Assembly: GCA_900128585.1 (NCBI GenBank)
Contig: LT642162.1
Location: 1-42,526, forward strand
Source of the DNA: Stramenopiles sp. TOSAG23-3
Taxonomy: Eukaryota; Sar
DNA length: 42,526 nt
Direction of reading: 5' to 3'
The notes beneath the pieces were generated by a model. It was not told the origin of the DNA, did no database searches, and saw only the letters and a program-made list of their open reading frames with translations. Each line of letters opens with the position of its first letter. Positions within the stretch are counted from its first letter, which is position 1. Below are positions 1-12,400 of the stretch, piece after piece. A program made the translations under genes and the position numbers.

Positions 1-422
1 TCTCCTCTGCTTGGATAATAGGGATAATTTCTTTCTGATTGATGATTGATTGATGATGATGGATTATTATTCTCTTTTCTTAATAAGGACAAAACGACGA
101 CACTTTTTCTTATCACAGCGCAATGGGTTATGTACTTCACTATTATTTATAAGTTATAAGTACCAGGTACCAAGTAGCATTAGCAGTAAACTTAAAAATC
201 AGAAGAATGAATTACTCCATTAAATATTTAAAAAAATAATAATAATTTGTTTTTTACAATAATATTGTTTAATTCATTTACTGTACAATTGTACAATGTA
301 CAACAAAAAACACACGCACAAGTAAAGCGATGGAAAACAAATTCCATTTCAGGAGTATGGTCATTAAAATTGACTCAACGTGTTCTTCTCCCTGCTTGCT
401 TTAGCCCCTCCTCAAAAAGAAA
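1..422. other. AT-rich 3' flank of the giant gene, no gene seen
   Basis: This stretch is AT-rich, with short homopolymer and TTA/AAT runs, and lies downstream of the stop codon of the giant minus-strand gene. Short open frames here show no conserved features or codon structure. It presumably holds the 3' untranslated region of the giant gene. I could not identify a canonical AATAAA signal on the minus strand. Confidence 0.6.
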
Positions 423-3400
423 CTATACCAATGGGTTCGTTTCATAGCGAATGTTATTTATGTAGACCGCCTCCTCGCCCTCCTCCAAGCTACTGCACAC
501 TCGATCGTCCCCGCGAAAATATACACCAGTTACGTTTGCCAAAACTGTGCGAAACTGTTTGAACGTCACAGCATTCAAATCGTCAAAGTGAGACCATCCT
601 TGGTCCTCGCGGAAAGGAATAGAGTACGGCGACCAGCCAGAAGACGTCGGTGGCCCAAAGCCGACCATGGAATTTCCCAACGTCATTCCGTTTCCCCCTG
701 TCAAGTAAACCATGCCGTTCCGGGACCGCGCGTAACCCGCCGCGGCAGGGGCCATCATTTCAAACTGTAGACGGCCGTTGTACATGTATGATATATCTCC
801 AACAAATGCAGGCGGAGCCTTAAAATACCAAATATCGTCTTCTACGCACGGTGTTCGGACTGTTGCTGTATTCATCGGGGCGACACCGCCAATGCTTAAC
901 ACGCCCGCGTGAGCCCCACGTTGGACAGTTGAATATTTCTCCATAGATCCACTGGCACCATTTACGACTGAGGCATTGGGTGCCCCGTTCACAAACGTCG
1001 CTGCGGTAGTTCGCCAGTATATTTTTAATTGTAGATTCGACGCTCCCACAAATGGCCACCGAAGATCATCAAGAACCCCACTGGCTCCCAGTACTTCAGT
1101 GTATACTCGAATATTTTGCAACACTCCCGTAAAGCCTCGTTTCCAGCTCAAAAGGTCGCACGGGTACTGCTTGGGTCCGTCACAGTTTCCTACGATAGAG
1201 TTTCCAATCACCAGGGTCCCCTGTCGCTGCATCACATGATCTGTTCGGTACCCCCCTGAGTGGGAAAACTTGTTCGCTCCATCGACCCATAGCTGAACGG
1301 CACCAGTGTTAGACGCCCACGTTAGCGCAACATGGTGCCAGGTCCCATCGTTCACAGCGACACCTGTCTCCACCGTTGGATGGCGCCAGGTTAAATCTGA
1401 ATGGTCGGCCACAGCAAGGCGCAAAGCGCGTTGGTCGTACAGGGCAAACTCATAAAATGGTATCGTTGCCCCAGTCGTAGCATCCACTAAGCTGGTGTTC
1501 GTAGCATTAGACGGATAAAATGCAAGCAGGGTGCCCGCTGACTGCACGTCGGTAGTGCGTATCCACATGGACACTGTTATGTCGCTGTCCGGAAAGTCAT
1601 GTATGGCCCCAGCGGACGCAACATAGCCTGAACCGTTGAAGTCCATTGGCGCAGTGAACGTGGGGTCGGCAAAGACAGAGGGGTTTTCAGAATAGGAGGT
1701 CGTGGTGTTAGTGGCGTCGCACGGGATGTCACACTGCAAGATGATCGCTGATTCAACGGAGACCCCTGCCTCACATAGGGGCCGGGATGATAACCTGCCC
1801 ATAAACGCCTGGTCAACGCTGTAGAGGCCTTTGTCGTCTACCCAAACAGGGCTGTGGACTCCATTTCCAATAATTCCCCACCCTTGAAGATACGACAGAT
1901 AACCGCCTGTTGCATTAAAACTGCTCGCGACTGCCGTGGCACCGTCGCCGTAGTCGTACACTTTCAGGATGGTCTCCTTTTGGGATCCAAGGGCACTACT
2001 CCCGTACGTCAGGGCACCTTCGTTCGGCTGCAAGCTTAACTGGATCGACACAGTCTCGAACGTCTTCTCGTACGTCGCATCATCATTTAGGATGACAGAA
2101 ACCGTCTTGCTCGCTTCCCCTTCGGTAAAATTAACGACCAGTTCTATGTCTTCATAATCATACGTGTCTGTGCTGTTAGATGCACGCGGATTGGCCGTAA
2201 GTGCAATGCTTTTCACCCCAACCCTCACCACTCCAGCTGTGCCATGGTTTCGTACAACTGTAATATTGACAATTTCCTGATTCTCGACCACAACAGTCTC
2301 TTCCAGCATGAACGAGAAGAGTCCTGACGTTTGGAATTGTAGCACATTGATAGCAAACGCCGACTCATTTTGTGCGGCTACAACTTCCGGTAGGGTCGAA
2401 ATAGAAACAACAATAGGAAGAGGAAGAACGGTCTTCACCTTGTCAATCGTTTGAATGAGTATCATTGTGGGGGACGTGTTCAAGGGACTGTTCGGATCGG
2501 TAATTTGTTCCTCCAGAATCAGCGCAGCTTGCTCCGCCATTACCTCCGACCCGTCCAACGACGGTAAAATTGTGAAGTCAATGACGATGCTTCCTTGCGA
2601 AATAGAGTTTATTACGATTCTGCTTGGCGTGATTCCTAGTACCGAGGACAGGTCAGATTTAAAGCTCGTCTCAAACTCAATTCGTGCCGGTAACATTGGG
2701 TCAGTAAAAAATGTTGGGTCAGACGTTATTGTTGTCACATCAATATCAAGGGTAAGCGATAACTTCACTTCCAAAACACGCTGGTTGATGGCAACTTCTT
2801 CCGCTTCTGGTACCTTCTTTACCAACGGGATATCAGGGTAAGCCTTGAATGGCTCGTCCTGAAATTGGTAGCACAGTGATATGTCAGCAGCTTCCGAATC
2901 AAACACAAATGATGCCTTTCGTTCTGAAACTGTTCCTGGTGACGACCCTCCTGCCGGGATAGCGTCGCACCCAAAGCCAGATGGGACTAGTACAATGGTG
3001 TCTCCGTCCATGATACCTATACCGTCTACAAACATTGTGAGGGGAGCCCCCACCAAAGTATCAACGCTCGAGCCTTCCATTAAGGTTACGTTGTCGATGC
3101 GTTTGATTTGCATCGTGATGTGTCGAAATGGAACAAAGGGCCCATCGCCAAACTGGTAGCATAAGGTCAGCAAGTGCCCATCCAACAACGCATCATCAAA
3201 CGTGTACGTTGCGTAAGTACGAGGATCATCTCCCCCGACGACTTTGGTCTCCACATCGTTCATGCCCCCAAACCCCAAGGTATCACAGGAGTCGGTGCTT
3301 TTTACCCACTTTGTACGATCGCCAGTAGTAATTCCAAGCGACCCAGAAAATGTCACAGTCTTGTCTACACCTTGAACAGCCACATTTGCAGACGCATTGT

Positions 3401-6400
3401 CCATGCGCGGCAGAATTGGCAACATCGTTTGCCCGTAGTACAGATGGAAATCCTCACTGCCAAAGGCATAACACAGTCGCAGCCTAGTGCCTACGTACGC
3501 GGCGTCAACTGGCTGTAACGCCCCAGTGCCATCGTCGTACGGAACCGTGAACAAAAATTGGGCTACACCAATTGGTAATGTTGGGTTCCGGGTAACAAAT
3601 GCAATGTGGGTGCCTGGGGCGGGACCGTCATTGCAATTTATGTTGTCATAGGCTTGCAAATTTTGAAAACGATCGTCCCGTTCTACTCCAACGACCCATT
3701 TTATCCGATCTTTTACTAAAGGGTCGACTTCTCCAACATCTCCATAACGCGCATTGAAACCGGTAATGTGTGGACTAAAAACCGTTACACTAATATTAAC
3801 ATTAACAATGGAGTACTGCGATGTCGTTTCTTGGACGGACTTCGCATGAACGGACGTCTCTGCGCCATGGTACAACTTCAGCGGTTCAATGCCAAACCCG
3901 TAGCACAGCTTATGGGGCAGGTAAACCACAGAGGGTTGTGTGAAGTTCACAGTGAACGTCAAATCGTTCTGGACTTGGTCCCCCACAAAGTTGGTCCCAG
4001 GAATCATATTGTGCATATTTGTTGTTAAGTTGGGGGCTGTGTTACATTCCTCGTCCAATTGGGCGTTGAAGCGTGCCCAATTTACGCGGTCTCCAAATTT
4101 TGGACCGTAGCCAGTTACTTTGAATGGTTTTGTTTCACCAACAGATGCTTGACCGGAAACCCCCACTGTTGTTTTCAACACCTGGGTCAGGTGGTTTACG
4201 TAAACAAACACGTCAAACAGTTTCCACGGCTCGTCACCAAACATGTAACAAAGTTTATATGGCTGGGTGTGGTCTATCAACGGCGTGGTGAAAGCAATTG
4301 GGGCGCCACCAAAGAGCACTCTAAATGCCCCACCGTCGGTAACGCTGGGGCCAACAAGGTCCCCTCGAGCGTACTGGTCGCCAGAGCCACAATGTGACTT
4401 GGTTGTAAATGAGTATGGCACCCACTTTGCCGTGTCTAGCATTCCTGGCACCTTGTTAATCCCCGTTCCATTAAAGTACCACTTCTTAGTGTAGTTTACA
4501 ACAGCATGCTCATTTGAGCCCTTAAAGACTACTGTTTCCCCGATGTACCGGATGACAAACGATTTTGTAGGGTCTGTCATAGAAGTGTTTGTTCTGTTCA
4601 CTGGGTTCAGTGCAATATCCGTAAATGCACCGGCATCGACCTCAATTTGCAGTGCGTCATCAATGCCAGGCACATCAGTACCTTTTTGCTCCTCGGCGTG
4701 ACGGTAATCACCAACGTCCAGGGTGGCCCAGCGTTGGTAAGGCTCCAGTTTAATATGAAAGGTTGCATTATCATCCATGTCCAGTGTTGCGTTTTCTGAT
4801 ATGCGCATGTCCGTAATGTAACCCCCAAGCCAATCCACAATCCGGAACGCAGTAAAGTTGACACGAGACGTTGGTGTTAAATCAACGATTTCACTGCAAA
4901 CGAAAGATACAACGCCTGTCATGTAGTTGTATTCCACGCGGTGTAACACAGGCGGTGTGGTGTCCGGTACTTCTACGGCGGTGAGACTGGTGTTAGAAAT
5001 AGTATTTTGGGCAACATCCCGAAGTGCTCCTTCAACGACATCAAAAAGGGCCGCAATGTTGTCCCCTCCACTTTGGCCAGAAATCGCGATAGTGTTCGCA
5101 CGCTGCCGTTCTGTAAGCTGAAAAATTACCACCGGCTCGTCGCCATTAGGCATCAGAAGTTTCGTGTCGCTGGTAAATGGTACCGCTTTGTCCCCCGTAT
5201 TATTCGCAAAAAACATTCGGCCAAACAACATTTTGTCGCGTGGTGTGACATCGATTGTTTCGTCGGCAGTGACAGTTATTTTTCCATCGTTCAAGTCTAG
5301 AATCACGTGCGTAACATTCGGTTTCAAGTGATCGGCAAACTCGAGCACCTCCTGACCGCTTACAGCGCGCATGCGAAGCCCGCTGCGATCGGCGACAAAT
5401 CCATCCAAGATGCTCATAACTACCGAGATATTGTCGCCACCTGGTGTACCCGAAATGGCAATGATTTCGGTGCGTTGCTTTTCCGTTAAGGTCACATTAA
5501 GTTCATACTTTTCTATATTGGTTACAATTGCGCCAGTCAAAGAAATATCGTACGCTTCCGTGGCATTGTTCGAATTTCCAAAAAACGCCTTTGTCAAGTC
5601 TACATGGGAAGTGTTCAAGTCAATATACTCAGAGAATCGAAACGTCACCAAACCACAGCGAAGGAAACCACAACCCGCACCGCCTTCTCCAAGGTAGATT
5701 GTTGTGGCTACTAACGTCGGCGGCACGACATCAGGATGTTCCGTCAAATGTATGCTGGATTTGTTGTTGCCGTTTAAGAACAGATCCACAAACGTGTCAC
5801 TTTCAAAGCCTATTGCTGCAGCGGTACCATCGCCGCCTGGTACCCCCGAATACACAAGAAGTGCATTGCGCTGCTCTTCGTTTAAGTCAAACTTGAGAAT
5901 ATCCGTGTCCGCGATGTCTGAGACTATTGCTGCACCACCAAGTCCATCGAGAGCAAACAAGGGGGATGCAACAATGAGAGTGTCTGAAAACGCAAATGCG
6001 CCCACGTCTAACCTACTGATTGGGGTAATATCTAGGGTCTCGTCGAAGAAGAACTGGAGGTCTCCGGTGGAGTAGTTTAACGACACGATCGTGATTATCG
6101 GCGCGTCCCTATCAGGAATTTCCAACACTTCAAGCCCAGTCGCCGCAAGAATTTCGTTCTGACCAATGTCAATCAGTGCACCGGCAAGAACGTCTACCAC
6201 GGGGGTTGAACCATCGCCATTCGGGGAGAAAGATGATGTTCGTACTGCTGCTACCCGGGTACCCTCGTCAAGTGCAATGGTCACGTTGGTACCTTCTTCG
6301 CCAGTCACAGAAGAGCTTTTTCCATCTAACGGGATCGTCCTATTACCTGATGAGTTTGACAAAAACAGTTTCGCTAAGGCAACGTTAGATACTGGCGTGA

Positions 6401-9400
6401 TGTCCATGGTTTCTGTCATCATGAATGTGATCACCCCTAGGCTATAGTCCAGAATGACCCTTGATACGTTTGGTAAAATGTTGTCCGCAATTTCTGTGAC
6501 AGCAACGGCGATGGTTGCGTTGCTTGTTAGTTCCTCCAAATCTTTTAATGCTCCTTCCGGTAACGATAGGACAGTTGCGTTCCCGTCCCCGCCGGGGGTG
6601 CCAGACAGCCGCACGGCGTCGGCGCGTTGAGACTCCGTAAGAAGTATTGTGATTGTAAGCGTAAACTTGGGCTGAAAACTTGCTGGCTCTAAATCAACAT
6701 ACGCTACATTGAATAACTCTTCATCTGAAGCCCCAACGCTCGCATTCGAAAGCTTCGCTGAAGATAGGTTTAAAAATATATTGGGGTTCTCATTATCAAA
6801 TTGCATCATCGTATCACTCTCGATAGACTGGTGAACGGTCTTCAGCGTCTCCGAAGCCACCAAGTAAAGGGTCCCAGTTCCCAACTCGAGGCGAACGGAG
6901 ACTAAAAATGGTGGTACTGTGTCCCTTATTTCTGTTAAATTAACACTTGAAACAGCGTTCATTGGGTTCAACGCAAGGTCGTAAAGGGCGCCAACATCAT
7001 TCATAAACGTACTAGGTATACCATCCCCACTTTTCGTCCCAGAGTAAAATGTGGCCTGCAAACGTTGCGGTTCTGTTATTTTCAGCTTTAACGTCGTTTC
7101 AGAAGACTCAATAGGGACCGCACCCTCAAAGTTGAGGTCACGCGATCCCGTCGTATTTGAAACGTACAAAGCGCTCAGATTCAGTGTATAAAGTTTGTTC
7201 ACCGTCTCAGAACAGTCCAACAAGAGTGTTCCGTACCCAAAATCAATCGTTGCCGAAAGAAGAAACGGCTGTGTCGAGTCGGGAATTTCCGTTACAGACC
7301 TATTTCCTGACTGCAAGTTAGGGTTGGCACCTATGTCCAGAAATGCATTTGCATAGACGTCAATCAACAGAGCCGTGCCGTCTCCCCCAACAGTGGCGGA
7401 GCCACGCAACGCACCCGCCCTTTGTGTCTCCGTGAGTATCACAGTTACAGATTGAGAGTCATTTCTGTATATAAACGCACCTTGCAATGGTATCGTATCT
7501 TGGAGTGTGTTTTGAAGGAACAATTTACTTAAGTCAGCAATAGATGTTGGGGATGCAAGGTCAAGCGTTTCGCTGGCTGTTATTACCAGCGTCCCATCGT
7601 TCAGGTCCAGGACAGCACTGTCAATTGTTGGCGGTACTGTATCAGGTATTTCAATAACGGCTACGTCAAATTGCGCAGGGGCGGGATTTCCAGAATAGTC
7701 CAATATAGCGGCCGGAAACAAGTCCAACCGCGTCGGTGTCCCGTCGCCTCCGCCCGTGGCGGAGATCCGGGTTGCCTTGATACGTTGAAATTCCTGCATA
7801 TGGAGAATCGCAACCATACTGTCTAGTATACCCTCACCAATGACAGGACCCGCACTTCCTGTTGCCCCCACGAGTGACACGTCTGCACTCCCAGTCGTGT
7901 TCACTATGAACAATTTCGTAAAATTAATATTTGACATGGGTGTTATATCAACTGTTTCACGGAACTTTAAAGTAACCGTTCCGTACCCGAAATCAATTGT
8001 CACTGAGTCTAGTACGGGACCCACCGTATCGGGAATTTCTCTCAGTTGAATTCCGTCCAAAGTTAGACTTGGGCCAAAATTTTGTGCAACATCACGATAT
8101 GAACCGGGGGATAGGTCCACTAGCGCCGGTATCCCATCTCCACCGCTGACCCCAGCAATAGCAATTACTCTGATCCTTTGGATTTCGGTCATTTGAATTG
8201 TGACTTCTGAGCCGTCAACAGGTTTGGTTGCAGAACCATTTAAATTTATGTACTGAGAGCAATCAGTTGTGTAATAGCTCTTTGCGAACGTACGGATAAT
8301 TCCTGCCCCGTCTGTCCCACCTTGCGCAAAAGAGCTACCCGAAGCGTTTAGAGACGTTTTAACACATATAGAATAGTTTTGTGGAGTCGCAATGGCAAGC
8401 GGGCCAAATTGTAGCGCGGTTCCATTAAAAGAAATGTCAATCGGGCCTAAAGACGTTACGTCCACTTTGTTTGTGCTGTTCCCAGAGACATTAAACCCGT
8501 ATCCGACCGAAGTTAGAACATTTTCGCTGCATGAGCCATAGCCTTGAACAATTGCCACACGCGTCTGGTTCGTCAATCGAACTCCCCTCACCGTAATGTT
8601 GAAGGGAGAATCAGCCGTGACACCGTACCACTCGGTATTCTTGACAATAGGTACTAGTTGTACGTTGGTAACATTTGGTGTTGTTCCATTAATTATGCTA
8701 ATTTTACCTCCTTTCATATTTTTGTTCCCGTAATGCAGAACGTTAGGTGCTGTAAGCGGGACCTCAAAAATGGTAGTTACGTTAGAAACCTCCACCCCAG
8801 ATACGTAATACTCGGTCTGGTTATAATCGCTTTGGTTTAACGAACTATTGCTTAATGTGTTTGGAAACATAATTTCAAAATTGCCGAGGGCAGTTTGGGC
8901 AAAGCGGAACACATATCTATATCCTCGTACAAGAGTTATGTTTTGCTGCGCCACGCCATTGATAACAAAAACAAATTCCATATCTGCAGTAGTATTTCCC
9001 GTCGTGCCATTTGTGTTGTTCAGCGTTAAACCCGTGCCGTTCGTGCCATTGGTGCTCATCGTTTTACTCCCGACGCTAATCACGGAAACATTAAAATAAA
9101 CAGTTGTCCAATTTTTGGTTACGTTATAATCCGACGGAATTTCTGAAGACGTTTCCTCTGGCTCAGGTCGACGTGGAATAATTTCGGCAGGGTGAAAAAC
9201 TTCAAAACAAGCCGCGCTTGTAAAATTCTTGACAGCGATAAGAGAGCCCAGTAAATGCTCGGCGGGAGACGCCGCGATAATTTCGGACCCGCGAAATCTG
9301 ATTTCGCCTAAATTTAAATCGAGTGTTGCGTTTAGCATAGTTGGCACAAGTATGTCTGCGTGTTCAGTCAGCGTAACGTTGGGAATGGCCTTGTTTTCAA

Positions 9401-12400
9401 TTAAACCTAAATCATTCACGCCGCCGGCAAGGAGCTCGAACATCGTCGCTACCCCATCGCCTCCTGAGAGCCCCGAAAGTTTAATTGCCGCTGCCCTCTG
9501 TCTCTCTGTTAATGTGAACGAGACCGTAGCGGTTTCCGACGTTATCACTTCTGCGCCTACCAATGAAACCCCTTCGACATGATTGCCAAATATAGGTTGC
9601 GGGAATACTTTCTCTTGGAGATGAAACCCATTAAAAGGTATCGCATTGTCCCACGATACCAAACCACCCATAGAGTTTAACTTTTTGAATTCTAATTCAA
9701 AACTGTTTGTGATATTGTTATCATTTACAACAATGTCTGTAACGTATGCACTACCATCCACTGTTGCGCCGTAGGAGCCTATAAAATTGCTGGCAACCAG
9801 ACGTTTTGTCCATGACCCGTTGTAATCACTTAAATAAATGTCAAAACCAGTCTGAGATCTTGCACCATGATGAAATGAGTGCAACGTATAAATTCCTGAT
9901 TTTATACCAGAGACTTTAACAGTCATGGATCCTTCTTCATTTCGCAATGCAAAGCTTCCCAATAAATGTTGGAACTGCATATATTCTCCGCCGGATACTA
10001 AACGTGATGGTTCCAGAGTGGAAATACTCCTCACATACCGCATCCCAGTAAGCTCGACCTGCATTCCTGAGTACGAAGCGCTGCACACTGAGCAAGAAGG
10101 GTACGTAGTCGTATCCGCATAATCCTCCATTTCATTTGCATCCCAATCTAACACAAATGCATTAAACCCACTTTGCGCAGGATCGCTTTCAAAGCGCCGA
10201 AATGCTAGACCGACAAATTCATAGATTACCGGCTCGTAATTTGCCAAAAATGCTTTCGATAAATCAATCAGACCACCTCCAACACCGAGCGTCTCGCTAA
10301 ATTCAATAACCATCGTACCCGTAGTGTAATTTATAGCCCCGCTTATTGCTCTTGGAGCCACAATGTCAGGCAATTCATAAACAATCCCAACTGTTTCCAT
10401 TACCGGGTTAAGCCCCAGATCAAAAAACGAGTTATGTGCTAGTTCAAGTACAACGGGAGAACCATCTCCGCCTGGCGTACCGGCCATACGCTGTGCAGCG
10501 TTTCTAGTACTCTCCGAGAGTAAAATATTGATGACGGTAGCATCGGCAGCTGTGACAAATGAGTCATTCACATCGAACGTTTTGCTGGGCAGAATTGAAC
10601 CGGCATTGTCTGAAATATTTATAGTCTCCAAACGAATGTTTGCAAGTGGGACGAGGTCGATGGTTTCAGAAACGAACAGCGACAGCGTCCCTGTGCTATA
10701 ATTCAATGTAATGTTCTGAACAAATGGTGTCGATGTATCGTTTATTTCATCCAAAAGAAGGATGTTCGTGCCATTAAGTGGGTTTTGCGCAATATCTTTA
10801 AATAGTGCGGGATTACATTTAAAGAATACGTTCGTCCCATCGCCCCCTACCCGGGAGGAGATCCGGTATGCATTCACTCGCTCCTCTTCGGACAGCGTAA
10901 GGGTAACGACGGTAGAATCCACTTCATCAAACGTGGCACTATTCATTGCGGCAGACGTACCCGAACCATCGTGATTATCGACAAACCGGGCGTCTGGAAG
11001 ATTTACGTTGGTCTTCGGCGTCAAGTCAATGGTTTCGCTTGCTTTCAAGATGAGCCTTCCGTCCGAAAAGTTGATGCTCCCACTTTCTAGAAATGGTAGT
11101 ATATAATCGCGTGTTTCAACAAGTGTGTTGTTAAAGCTGTCATCGTTCAAATTTGAGCTTAAATCTACCACTGCTTTAGCCAGCATGTCGAATATTAAGG
11201 GCGATCCGTCTCCCCCCGGTGTAGCCGACATTGCAATTGCATTGACTCTCTGCAACTCCGTCAGTGTGATTGTGAATAGCGTAGTATCGACAGCTACAAT
11301 GGACGCACCGGACAAGGGCACCGCACTATCATTGGAAACATTCCCCAAAAACATTTTGTCCAAATCGGTAAATTCTATAGGTGTTCTATCGAGAGTTTCA
11401 GTCATTGCAACTCGCATTGTACCGTCCGCATAATTAATAGTTGCTGCACTGGACAATGCAGGTTTAATAACGTCCGACGTTTCGATGACGGGAAGGCCAT
11501 TAACAGCGATCAAGTTGTTCTCTGCCAAGTCTTTAAAAGCCCCCTCTCCGACATCCAACACAAGGGGGGTGCCATCTCCGATACTCTGCCCGGAATAATA
11601 CATCATTTGGACTCTTGAAACTTCTGGGATTTTTAATTCGAAGAAATCTAGTTCTGCGCGAAGTATTTCACTGCCGTCCAAGTTGACACTATTCGTGTCA
11701 TTTACCTTCAAACTTATATTTCTAAGAAATGCAAGATCGAACCGCTGTTTGGATGCTACAGTAGACAATGTTTCACTACTTTCGACCCTTAGTACACTGG
11801 TGCCGAAGTTAAATCTTGCTGCAAGTATAAACGGCTGCACTGTATCGGGGTGTTCTACTATCGGTATACCCGAAACAGGTTCATTGTCATTTATTGACAT
11901 ATCATGAAATGCACCCGCCTGCAGGTTCAAAACTGTAGGCGAACCATCACCGCCAGATGTACCAGATATTACAATCAGTGCCGCGCGCTGGACTTCTGTT
12001 AAATTAAAAGTTAGCGTTGTTGAACTGATGTTTCCAATTGCGGCTCCTACCAAACTAACGCCGACATCGTTATTATCGGCACTATTTGAAATGAATATCT
12101 TTGCAAGGTTTATTGGGTATGGGACACCAGGGTAGTTAAACTGTGTAAGCCTTCCCCCAACTTCCGCGTCTATGGTTTCTGACATGTTTAAAATCAAAAC
12201 TCCTTCCGACAATTTCAGTTCTGCGCCTGTTACAACAGGCGGTGTTATGTCCCCGATTTCCACCATTGACAGATTCAATGCCGCTATGTTAGGGTTTAAC
12301 CCCATATCTTGCATGCCGTTTTCCAGCACGTCCAGCGTTAGTGGTACCCCATCTCCTCCCGGAGTGGCAGTGTACTGGACTAGGTTGGCCCTGAGGGACT

